A stretch of DNA of 64,000 nucleotides, from positions 1 to 64,000 of the forward strand of contig NZ_JAAQPI010000026.1 in NCBI RefSeq assembly GCF_011683955.1, written 5' to 3'. Below, in pieces: positions 9,237 to 17,034 of this stretch. The position numbers and the translations under genes are program-made. The first letter of the stretch is position 1. Every line of letters begins with the position of its first letter. Source of the DNA: Pseudomaricurvus alkylphenolicus. Lineage in GTDB: Bacteria; Pseudomonadota; Gammaproteobacteria; Pseudomonadales; Cellvibrionaceae. The notes below the pieces were generated by a model. That model was not told where the DNA came from. It saw nothing but the letters and a program-made list of their open reading frames with translations, and searched no databases.

Positions 9237-9643
9237 TATGCCCGGCCTTTAAGGCAGGTCTTTCTCAAAAAGCCACTCAAAAAATCACTCAAAAAGCTAG
9301 AATACCATAATTTCTGGCAGATTATTGCGCAAATATATAACCATACGCAATATTCAAGAAATATTGAGGCAAGTATTTACCATATTCGCAATCATTGACC
9401 CCCTCTATTGCCCTACACTGTACAAACACTGGAGTTACCGCTCCGCCCTGTCGCCATAAGGCCTGTAGCACCCCACAGCCCCATTGCGCGAGCCGATTCC
9501 TACCAGGAATCTTAACAACGGACCCAGTCCGGCGAGCCGGGCTCCTCCTACTACCCACAGGCGGCGCCCCAGAACGCTCTCAATTAATCCCAGACCCAAA
9601 AGCGCTGTAACAATAAAACACCCCGACAACAGGCAACCCGACC
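9237..9643 (+). other. leuA upstream region with possible leucine leader
   Basis: The leuA-proximal part of the intergenic region. It holds a perfect inverted repeat at 9348-9366 and an open frame ending TAA at 9608-9610 that contains four consecutive leucine codons (CTCCTCCTACTA, 9541-9552). That recalls the leuL attenuator peptide. However, no ATG lies in that frame (only a TTG at 9395), and no U-tract terminator was found before the leuA ATG. No other gene is seen. Confidence 0.4.
9348..9366. promoter_or_regulatory. Inverted repeat, candidate operator between lrp-type gene and leuA
   Basis: CAATATT - CAAGA - AATATTG is a perfect 7-bp inverted repeat with a 5-bp centre in AT-rich DNA. Its size and position fit a site for the divergently encoded Lrp/AsnC-type dimer, but no binding consensus is known for this protein. 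Confidence 0.4.
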
Positions 9644-11344
9644 ATGAGCTTTGACCACCGCAAATACCAGCCCGCTATTCGCCCCGTTTTGGAAGACAGA
9701 CAGTGGCCTTCCAAAACCCTGGATACTGCCCCCGACTGGTGTTCCGTGGACCTAAGGGACGGCAATCAAGCCCTGGTCGAACCCATGACAGTGGAGCAGA
9801 AACTGCGCATGTGGGACCTGCTGGTGAAAGTCGGTTTTAAAGAAATTGAGGTGGGATTTCCCTCGGCGTCACAGCCGGATTACGACTTTGTCCGCGCCCT
9901 GATCGACGGCAATCGCATTCCAGACGACGTTACCATTCAGGTACTGGTACAGGCGCGGGAAGAACTGATCGCCCGCAGCTTTGAAGCCCTGGCGGGTGCC
10001 AAACGGGCTATTGTGCATGTGTACAACTCCACCAACCCGACCCAGCGACAAAAGGTATTCGGCCTCGACAAACAAGGTATCAAGGACATCGCCGTGCAGG
10101 GTGCAGCCTGGGTGCGCGACTATGCCGCCAAGAATCCCCAGACCCAATGGTCATTCCAATACTCTCCCGAGAGCTTCAGCTTGACGGAAACCGATTACGC
10201 CGTGGAGGTCTGTGATGCGGTGATTGCCCAATGGCGAGACACCGGTTGCCCGCTCATTATCAACCTACCCGCGACCGTGGAGTGTGCCAGCCCCAACGTT
10301 TATGCCGATCAGGTGGAGTACTTCTGCAAACACAGCCGCTATCGCGACGATTACCGAGTTTCCCTACACACCCACAATGATCGCGGCTGTGGTGTGGCGG
10401 CGGCGGAGCTGGGCGTACTGGCCGGTGCCGACCGCATTGAAGGCACCCTGTTAGGCAATGGTGAGCGCACCGGCAATATGGATGTGGTCACCATGGCCAT
10501 GAACCTTTACAGCCAGGGCGTAGACCCTCGCCTCGACCTGTCACCCATGGACGAAATTATCGCCGTCGTGGAGCAGTGTACCAATATCCCGCTGCACCCC
10601 CGCCACCCCTATGCTGGCGACCTGGTATTTACCGCTTTCTCCGGCAGTCACCAGGATGCCATCAAGAAGTGCCTGGCGGTACAGGAAAAAGATGCCCGCT
10701 GGGACGTGGCCTACCTGCCTATCGACCCTTGCGATTTGGGCCGCAGCTATGAGGCCGTCATCCGCATCAACAGCCAGTCCGGCAAAGGCGGCGTCGCCTG
10801 GGTACTGGAGAACGATTACTGCCTGCAGTTACCGCGCTGGTTACAGATTGACGCCAGCCGTAAAGTGCAGGCCCATGCGGAAGCTACTGCCGGCGAACTG
10901 AATCCACAGCAAATTTGGAGCGTCTTCGAGCAGGCCTACCTGACACCGAGCAATGACAACGCACTGCGAAACTTCACCCTGCAACAGAATAACGATCAGC
11001 AGCACAGTGTTGACACACTGACACTGCATTTCGATCTCCAAAGCCAGGATATCTGTTTGCAAGGCTCTGGCGACGGTGCAATCAGCGCCCTGACCAATGC
11101 CTGGCAGGAACGCTTTGGCAGCCATGTAGAAATCCTCGACTACAGCGAGCACGCACTGAACACGGGCACCGATTCAATGGCGATGACCTATGTATTGGTC
11201 TCCATCGACAGTCAGCGTTATATAGGTGTGGCTCGTCATAAGGATATTGTGGCGGCGTCGCTGCAGGCAGTGATTAATGCGGCGGTGCAGTCTGTGAACG
11301 TTACAGAAATCAGCGCATCCGCACAGTTATCGGCAGCAGTGTAA
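9644..11344 (+). CDS. leuA: 2-isopropylmalate synthase
   Basis: 566 residues, the long proteobacterial/actinobacterial form. It condenses acetyl-CoA with 2-oxoisovalerate, the first committed step of leucine synthesis, in the cytoplasm. The catalytic loop DLRDGNQAL is at 36-44 and the metal-binding HTHNDRG motif is present; the N-terminal TIM barrel is followed by a linker and the C-terminal LeuA allosteric domain that binds leucine (from about residue 430). Start ATG at 9644; no strong ribosome site. It stands alone, without leuBCD, between regulatory and catabolic genes. A hairpin follows the stop. Confidence 0.95.
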   Translation: MSFDHRKYQPAIRPVLEDRQWPSKTLDTAPDWCSVDLRDGNQALVEPMTVEQKLRMWDLLVKVGFKEIEVGFPSASQPDYDFVRALIDGNRIPDDVTIQVLVQAREELIARSFEALAGAKRAIVHVYNSTNPTQRQKVFGLDKQGIKDIAVQGAAWVRDYAAKNPQTQWSFQYSPESFSLTETDYAVEVCDAVIAQWRDTGCPLIINLPATVECASPNVYADQVEYFCKHSRYRDDYRVSLHTHNDRGCGVAAAELGVLAGADRIEGTLLGNGERTGNMDVVTMAMNLYSQGVDPRLDLSPMDEIIAVVEQCTNIPLHPRHPYAGDLVFTAFSGSHQDAIKKCLAVQEKDARWDVAYLPIDPCDLGRSYEAVIRINSQSGKGGVAWVLENDYCLQLPRWLQIDASRKVQAHAEATAGELNPQQIWSVFEQAYLTPSNDNALRNFTLQQNNDQQHSVDTLTLHFDLQSQDICLQGSGDGAISALTNAWQERFGSHVEILDYSEHALNTGTDSMAMTYVLVSIDSQRYIGVARHKDIVAASLQAVINAAVQSVNVTEISASAQLSAAV

Positions 11345-11401
11345 GTGGCTGACAAACAGTTTTAGACGAAAGCTCAGAACACAAAAGATATACCAGCAGA
11401 T

Positions 11402-11439
11402 CCAGACGCATGCCCGACAATAGCCGGGTATGCATCTGG
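11402..11439 (+). terminator. Hairpin downstream of leuA
   Basis: CCAGACGCATGCCCG and CGGGTATGCATCTGG pair over 15 positions with two mismatches, around a 6-8 base loop, 57 bases after the leuA stop. The following bases (ATTATTACTACTTC) are T-rich but not a clean U tract, so termination is likely but not certain. Confidence 0.5.
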
Positions 11440-11460
11440 ATTATTACTACTTCAAACTAT

Positions 11461-11515
11461 CCCCACTTTCTAATACCGCTTTTCTAACCCCGCTTTCTAA
11501 CCCCACTTTCTAACT
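11461..11515. repeat. Short tandem repeat (13-14 bp, 4 copies)
   Basis: CTTT(T)CTAAC cores start at 11466, 11479, 11493 and 11506 in units like CCCCACTTTCTAA. The last unit contains the stop codon of the minus-strand crotonase gene (11510-11512). Confidence 0.65.
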
Positions 11516-12268
11516 CCACTTAGGCTCGCGTTTTTCAAAAAACGCCGTGAAGGCTTCAATATTCTCCGGACCTCCCACAAGTCTATCCATAGCCTCCCTC
11601 TCAGCACGGTAAGCGGTTTCTATGCCTTGACGCTGAGATAGCTTTAAACAGCGCTTTATTTCTCTTAGCGTATTGGGCGCCTGTTTTGCTATCGCCGAAG
11701 CCTTTTCCAGGGTTTTAGCCAGCAGCTCATCGTCATTGAACTTCTTCGCCGCAATGCCCGCCTCAACCACCTGATTAGCGTTGAGAAACTCGGCGCTAAA
11801 TAATAGATCAGCAGCCCGTTGCGCTCCCACATTCGCCGGTAACAAGTAGGTACTGCCGCACTCCGCGGCAATGCCCAAGCTGGCGAATGGCAGTTTAAAG
11901 CGCAGGCTTTCCCCAACGTAGACGATATCGGCATGGAATAACATGGTAGCGCCACCTCCGACGGATATACCTTTGGGGCACATCAGCAGGGGTTTATCAA
12001 ACTCAAGCAATGCCTTTTCAAGATAATTGAAGGGTCTAAGGCCTGCGTCATCTTTGCCGGTAGTGTCGGATAGATCTTGCCCGGCGGAGAAATCCTTGCC
12101 AGCCCCCGTCAGTATGACAACCTTGACCGCATCATTGGTGCGAGCCGCATTTAGGGCTTCTGCCAATGCGACCCAGGCCACACTATTGAAGGCGTTTTTC
12201 TTTTCGGGGTTATTGAAGGTGATTACGAGTACACCCTCATTGATTTCTTCTAGCAGCGGTTCTTTCAT
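11510..12268 (-). CDS. Crotonase-fold protein, probable enoyl-CoA isomerase type
   Basis: 252 residues of the enoyl-CoA hydratase/isomerase superfamily, with the CoA oxyanion segment GAGKDFSAGQDLS (55-67) and GGG at 104-106. The two glutamates of classical enoyl-CoA hydratase (GGGxE and xPE) are replaced by Thr and Phe. Glu136, in LGIAAECGST, aligns with the single catalytic glutamate of ECI-type delta3-delta2-enoyl-CoA isomerases. A double-bond isomerase is therefore more likely than a hydratase. It is the last gene of the GST-carboxylase-AtuA operon, separated from the previous gene by an inverted-repeat element. Confidence 0.75.
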   Translation of the reverse strand: MKEPLLEEINEGVLVITFNNPEKKNAFNSVAWVALAEALNAARTNDAVKVVILTGAGKDFSAGQDLSDTTGKDDAGLRPFNYLEKALLEFDKPLLMCPKGISVGGGATMLFHADIVYVGESLRFKLPFASLGIAAECGSTYLLPANVGAQRAADLLFSAEFLNANQVVEAGIAAKKFNDDELLAKTLEKASAIAKQAPNTLREIKRCLKLSQRQGIETAYRAEREAMDRLVGGPENIEAFTAFFEKREPKWS

Positions 12269-12293
12269 TTATAGGCTCCACGCTTACGAAAGT

Positions 12294-12364
12294 GGGGTCA
12301 GATGAGACTTTTGGCGCGAGTTATCTAATAGAAAGGCCAGATGACAAAAGTCTCATCTGACCCC
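12294..12364. repeat. Inverted-repeat element (20-bp perfect arms)
   Basis: The arm at 12294-12313 begins GGGGTCAGATGAGAC and its exact complement is at 12345-12364, enclosing 31 bases. A short T run follows on the plus side. GGGGTCAG-type palindromes are typical of REP-like elements mobilised by REP-associated transposases. The element fills the space between two crotonase genes and may also stabilise or terminate transcripts. Confidence 0.75.
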
Positions 12365-12374
12365 AGTTTTTAAA

Positions 12375-13181
12375 CTAATCCCACTTGGGGTCGCGTTTTT
12401 CCAAAAACGCCGTAATGCCTTCTTTGGCATCCGCACTTTGTAAACAAGCGTTCAATTGATCGCGTAAAAACGGCAGGGCATTGTCAAATTCCATGGAGTC
12501 CTGTTGAACGTAGGCGGCCAGACCCAGTTGCATAGTTCCGGGGGCCAGGCTGGCCAGTTCCGCCGCCAGGCTGGCGACGTGATCCTGTAAGGATTCAGCC
12601 GCTACTGCTTCATTAATCAAACCCCACTTTTCAGCTTGCTCGGTTGAAATGGCATTGCCGCGCATGACAAAATCCAATGCGGCGCGTTGCGGCATAACTC
12701 GGAACAAACCGCCCATCACCATAAACGGCCAGATACCGCGTTTGATTTCAGGTGCGGAAAACTTCACACCCTCGGCGGCAATGGCGTGAGTGGCATTGCA
12801 GAGGAACAACAAGGCACCGGCAAACAGGTTACCCTGCACGCAGACAATAGAGGGTTTGTTGAGGTGGCGAAAGCGCAGGGCCAGATCGTCCTGACCACCG
12901 CGGACCGGTACGGTTGAGGTGGTTTCCTGGGTCTTGCCGCTCATCTGTGATAAGTCACCACCGGCACAGAACACATCGCCCTTGGCTGCCAACACGACTA
13001 CACGAATATCACGTTCCTGTTTGGCGTAATCCAGGGCGTAGACAATCTCAGCTGCCATCGCGGCGTTGATGGCATTTTTACGCTCGGGGCGGTTTAAGGT
13101 GATGGTCAGTATATGGTCTTTGATTTCCAACTCAACTGCTTCAAAGACCAGACCTTCCAGGGATAATTTTTCTTCAGTCAT
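12375..13181 (-). CDS. Enoyl-CoA hydratase family protein
   Basis: 268 residues. The crotonase signature includes LNRPERKNAIN (29-39), the oxyanion motif AKGDVFCAGGDLSQ (66-79) and SAPEIKRG (142-149). Glu145 corresponds to the second catalytic Glu of hydratases; the first (GGGxE) is replaced within LFAGALLFLCN. Its place beside AtuA and a biotin-dependent carboxylase suggests it hydrates a branched glutaconyl-CoA-type product, as AtuE or LiuC do in the terpene and leucine pathways. Which of these it does cannot be told from sequence. The stop codon is followed by the inverted-repeat element at 12.3 kb. Confidence 0.75.
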   Translation of the reverse strand: MTEEKLSLEGLVFEAVELEIKDHILTITLNRPERKNAINAAMAAEIVYALDYAKQERDIRVVVLAAKGDVFCAGGDLSQMSGKTQETTSTVPVRGGQDDLALRFRHLNKPSIVCVQGNLFAGALLFLCNATHAIAAEGVKFSAPEIKRGIWPFMVMGGLFRVMPQRAALDFVMRGNAISTEQAEKWGLINEAVAAESLQDHVASLAAELASLAPGTMQLGLAAYVQQDSMEFDNALPFLRDQLNACLQSADAKEGITAFLEKRDPKWD

Positions 13182-13219
13182 TTTGCTTCCCTCTTTAAGG
13201 GTTCATTCTTAACTCATAT

Positions 13220-13245
13220 GTTGGATTACGCTTCGCTAATCCAAC
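13220..13245. repeat. REP-like palindrome
   Basis: GTTGGATTA and TAATCCAAC flank CGCTTCGC, directly against the atuA stop codon at 13246-13248. It is the common GTTGGATTA-type repetitive extragenic palindrome and may protect the upstream mRNA. Confidence 0.75.
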
Positions 13246-15012
13246 CTACGCCAGATTTTCAGCCAACAGCGCAGGCACTTCAATCGTTTTGGCGCGCAGG
13301 TATTCACCCATGGATTTTGCCTGAGGATCTGTGCGAACCGATGAGGCAACCCCCTCCCCCAGAATACCTTTGATAAAGAAATTCAGGGAATGGATATTGG
13401 CCAGGTCGTAGCGAATCACTTCCAGGTCGGCCGCTTCAGGCATCAAGGCTTTTAATCGATCTACGGTTAAAAACTCATGCAAAAAGCCATAGGCAGCTTC
13501 ACTGGTGGCCCAGACTCCGATATTGGCACAACCGCCCTTATCCCCGGAGCGGGTACCAAATAAACGGCCAAAGGGAATGCTGACAGTCTCACCGCTTGGC
13601 GCCACAGGCACTTCAGCTGGCACGACTTGATGGTTAACCGGCTCCAGATCGAGCTGGCTGGTGGGTGTGACTTCGGTGACTTTACCGTCGAGATGAACAT
13701 ACTCAGTGATATATTGACTATCAACCAGCGTCGGCCAGTAGACCAGGAAAGAAGCACCGTGACCGATAGGATTCATAGGACCAAAACCCGGGATGTTGGC
13801 CAGGGCAATTTCTGTGAACTTGGCGCTAAACAAACGGCCCACCAAATCCTTATTGGCGGACTTGACAATAATGCGCAGACGCGCGAACGCTTCTTCGTTG
13901 AGCCGAGGGTTTTCTTTATCGCTGCGGATTAACTCAATGGAGACTTCGTCAAACTGGTCTTTGCCACCGATGTTGGTAAAAAAGGCGTCGGTTAATACCT
14001 TGGCTTTGGCTTCAATATCCAGGCCGGTTATCATGACCTCAAAGCCATTGCGGAAGCCGCCGTGAGTGTTGATACACACCTTGTGACTGGGCGGGGGACA
14101 GGAGCCTTTACAGCCACTGACGTACACCCGATCGTCGCCCACCTGTTCAATGCTCAAGGTATCAAAGTGACCAATTACATCGGGGTTTTTGTAGGCCGGA
14201 TCGCTGATTTCATACAACAGTTGCGCTTTTACCGTGCCCACAGAAACCAAACCCGCTGTGCCCGGGTGTTTAGTGACGGTAAAGTTACCGTTGGCTTCGA
14301 TCTCGGCAATCGGGTAGCCCGGGCTATCGAAGCTAGGCACTTCCTGAAAAAAGGCATAGTTACCACCGGTGGCTTGCTGGCCACACTCGATCACATGGCC
14401 CGCAGCCAAGGCTCCGGCCAGGGCATCGTAATCGGTACGCTGCCAATTAAACTTCCAGGCAGCTGGGCCAATGACCACCGCAGCATCGGTGACCCGTGGG
14501 CAAATCACAATGTCGGCACCTTGATCCAAGGCCTCTTTGATACCCCAGGCACCCAGATAGGCGTTAGCGGTCAGCAGATGTTTGTTGTTGTCGGCCAGGT
14601 TGGCACCAGTGTCCATATTAACGAAAGCTTCGCCCTCGGCTTGAAGCTCTTCCATGCGCGGTGCAAGATCATCACCATCGATATAGGCGACCTTAACATC
14701 AAGGTTAAGTTCTTTGGCGATTTCTTTAACCGCCTCGGCCATGGCCGAGGGATTTAAACCCCCGGCGTTGCTGACGATTTTGATATTCTTTTCGATACAG
14801 GGCTTCAGGACTTGTTTGACCTGTTTTAAAAATGTGCCCACATATCCCGTATTCCGTTGCACTTTCTGACCGTGCAAAATAGCCATGGTCAGTTCGGCCA
14901 GGTAGTCGCCGGTCAGCACATCAATAGGACCACCTTCGACCATCTCGAGCGCCGCAGACAGTTTGTCGCCGTAGAAACCGCTGCAGTTTGCAATTTTGAT
15001 TATATCAGTCAT
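13246..15012 (-). CDS. atuA: AtuA family protein (DUF1446)
   Basis: 588 residues from the ATG at 15012; the AAGGAG ribosome site lies inside the last codons of the upstream gene, whose stop is 4 bases away, so translation is probably coupled. The N-terminal part (KIANCSGFYGDK, VSNAGGLNP, ICPRVTDAA) is the DUF1446 domain. The C-terminal ~100 residues (VPFGRLFGTRSGDKG) form the AtuA-like ferredoxin-fold domain. In Pseudomonas the gene opens the acyclic terpene utilisation cluster, but its biochemical role is not established. Here it sits directly after the carboxylase genes. Confidence 0.85.
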   Translation of the reverse strand: MTDIIKIANCSGFYGDKLSAALEMVEGGPIDVLTGDYLAELTMAILHGQKVQRNTGYVGTFLKQVKQVLKPCIEKNIKIVSNAGGLNPSAMAEAVKEIAKELNLDVKVAYIDGDDLAPRMEELQAEGEAFVNMDTGANLADNNKHLLTANAYLGAWGIKEALDQGADIVICPRVTDAAVVIGPAAWKFNWQRTDYDALAGALAAGHVIECGQQATGGNYAFFQEVPSFDSPGYPIAEIEANGNFTVTKHPGTAGLVSVGTVKAQLLYEISDPAYKNPDVIGHFDTLSIEQVGDDRVYVSGCKGSCPPPSHKVCINTHGGFRNGFEVMITGLDIEAKAKVLTDAFFTNIGGKDQFDEVSIELIRSDKENPRLNEEAFARLRIIVKSANKDLVGRLFSAKFTEIALANIPGFGPMNPIGHGASFLVYWPTLVDSQYITEYVHLDGKVTEVTPTSQLDLEPVNHQVVPAEVPVAPSGETVSIPFGRLFGTRSGDKGGCANIGVWATSEAAYGFLHEFLTVDRLKALMPEAADLEVIRYDLANIHSLNFFIKGILGEGVASSVRTDPQAKSMGEYLRAKTIEVPALLAENLA

Positions 15013-15016
15013 CGTC

Positions 15017-16999
15017 TTATTCTCCTTCAACAGTGGCCAGCAACTGCTTGGATTTAACTTGTTGTCCGGCTTCGCAACTGATAGCAGTGACGGTACCGCT
15101 GATACCCGCTTTCAAGGGGTGCTCCATCTTCATGGCTTCCAGTACCACCAGGGTTTGACCGGCCTCGACAGTATCACCTTCTTTTACCAGCACTTCGGCA
15201 ATGGCGCCATCCATTGAGGCTTTGACCTGGCCACTGCCTGCGCCACCCGCTGCGGCAGCAGGCTGGTGGGTGACGTCTTCAAGGATAAAGTGGCCAGTAC
15301 CGTCATCCAGGTACAGGGTATTGTTATCGAAGGCAAAGTTCAGAGTTTCGCGTACACCGTTTTCGATAAAGACACAGGTGTTTTCATCTTGGGAAACGAA
15401 CTCCAATGTTGTGCTTTCTTCATCTGCGCCGTCTTTAACAACGCTGATTTCAAACTGATGCTCGATTTCGGTCAGATTAACGCTAGTGGCTTTGCCATCG
15501 AACTCCAGCTTGTATGCGTAACTTTGTGGAGTAGAGCGGCTCCAGTGGAATTTAACATCCTGGCCGGCTTCAATTGAGCGCTGGAAGAAGAGTAAAGCGG
15601 CTTTAGCAAGGGTGGTAGCGGATGGCTCTTTTTGATCCATGCTAACGTCGGCGCTGAAGTGTTGCTCAATAAATGCAGTGGTCGCTTCACCGGCACCAAA
15701 CACTTCGTGGCGCAGTACGTTTTGCAGGAACAGTTTGTTGTTGTTCATGCCCAGCAGTTGAGTGTCCTGAACCGCAGAGGCTAGGCGACGAATCGCTTCG
15801 GCACGGTTATCACCGTAGGCAATGACTTTGGCAATCATCGGATCATAGAAAGGGCTGACTTCCTGACCGTTTTGGATACCGTGGTCCATACGGATACCCG
15901 CACGCTCACTTGGGTAATCCCATAAGCGAACTTGACCGGTTTGCGGCATAAAATTGTTACGTGGGTCTTCAGCATAAAGGCGCACTTCTACGGCATGGCC
16001 TTTTAATTCAACTTGCTCCTGAGTCAGCGGCAGTTCTTCGCCCGCGGCGACTTTTAATTGCCAGGCCACCAGGTCCAGCCCGGTAATCAGCTCGGTAACC
16101 GGGTGCTCTACCTGCAGACGGGTATTCATTTCCAGGAAGTAGAAGTTCTTGTCCGCATCCACCAGAAATTCAACGGTACCGGCACCGCGATAACTGCAGG
16201 CTTTGGCAGCGTTAACAGCGGCTTCACCCATACGTTGGCGCAGTTCGGGATCTACAAAGGGAGACGGTGCCTCTTCGACGACTTTCTGGTGACGACGTTG
16301 AATAGAACAGTCGCGTTCACCCAGGTACACCGCATTGCCGTGTTCGTCGGCAAATACCTGTATCTCAATATGGCGAGGTTCGATCACCGCGCGCTCCAGA
16401 ATCAGCTCGCCGCTGCCAAAGGCGGTTTCTGCTTCTGAACGTGCAGTGCGGATTTGTTCCGCCAGTTCGCTTTCTTCAAACACCAGGCGCATGCCGCGGC
16501 CACCACCACCGGCGGAGGCTTTAACCATCAGCGGGAAGCCGATGCCCCTGGCTTTGGCCAGCAGGGTTTCATCGGACTGGTCGGCATCCTGATAACCGGG
16601 AATGCAAGGTACGCCGGCATCGATCATAGCGATTTTAGACAGACGCTTGCTGCCCATTAGGTTAATGGCTTCACTACGAGGGCCAATAAAGGTAATACCC
16701 TCCGCTTCACAGGCTTCTGAAAAAGCCGCGTTTTCTGACAGGAAACCGTAACCCGGGTGAATGGCATCGGCGCCGGTTTGCTTGGCGGCGGCCAGTATTT
16801 TATCGGCGACCAGGTAAGACTCACCCACAGCCGCAGGACCAATACACACCGCCTGATCGGCTTCCTGTACGTGCAGTGCGCCGGCATCGGCTTCACTGTA
16901 AACGGCAACAGTGCGATAACCCAGGTCGCGGGCGGTACGCATCACGCGAACGGCAATTTCGCCACGGTTGGCAACTAATACTTTGGTAATTTTGCTCAT
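15017..16999 (-). CDS. Biotin-dependent acyl-CoA carboxylase alpha subunit (AtuF/LiuD-like)
   Basis: 660 residues. It carboxylates its own biotin using ATP and bicarbonate, then passes CO2 to the beta subunit. The biotin carboxylase ATP-grasp region has KASAGGGGRGMR at 160-171; a BT-type domain follows, then a C-terminal biotinyl domain, with Lys624 in EAMKMEH as the biotin attachment site. Length matches both geranyl-CoA carboxylase (AtuF) and methylcrotonyl-CoA carboxylase (LiuD) alpha subunits. AtuA next door favours geranyl-CoA or a similar branched enoyl-CoA. The beta subunit gene is 35 bases upstream. Confidence 0.85.
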   Translation of the reverse strand: MSKITKVLVANRGEIAVRVMRTARDLGYRTVAVYSEADAGALHVQEADQAVCIGPAAVGESYLVADKILAAAKQTGADAIHPGYGFLSENAAFSEACEAEGITFIGPRSEAINLMGSKRLSKIAMIDAGVPCIPGYQDADQSDETLLAKARGIGFPLMVKASAGGGGRGMRLVFEESELAEQIRTARSEAETAFGSGELILERAVIEPRHIEIQVFADEHGNAVYLGERDCSIQRRHQKVVEEAPSPFVDPELRQRMGEAAVNAAKACSYRGAGTVEFLVDADKNFYFLEMNTRLQVEHPVTELITGLDLVAWQLKVAAGEELPLTQEQVELKGHAVEVRLYAEDPRNNFMPQTGQVRLWDYPSERAGIRMDHGIQNGQEVSPFYDPMIAKVIAYGDNRAEAIRRLASAVQDTQLLGMNNNKLFLQNVLRHEVFGAGEATTAFIEQHFSADVSMDQKEPSATTLAKAALLFFQRSIEAGQDVKFHWSRSTPQSYAYKLEFDGKATSVNLTEIEHQFEISVVKDGADEESTTLEFVSQDENTCVFIENGVRETLNFAFDNNTLYLDDGTGHFILEDVTHQPAAAAGGAGSGQVKASMDGAIAEVLVKEGDTVEAGQTLVVLEAMKMEHPLKAGISGTVTAISCEAGQQVKSKQLLATVEGE

Positions 17000-17034
17000 G
17001 ATTTTAAATTCCTGATTTTGCCGTAAGAGGTGTC

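Noticed and set aside
9170-9300. Repeats considered as a CRISPR array
   Set aside because: Units are about 15 bp, imperfect and contiguous without spacers; no cas genes are present.
14062-14757. A 231-codon open frame on the plus strand
   Set aside because: Antisense to atuA and produced by its codon bias.
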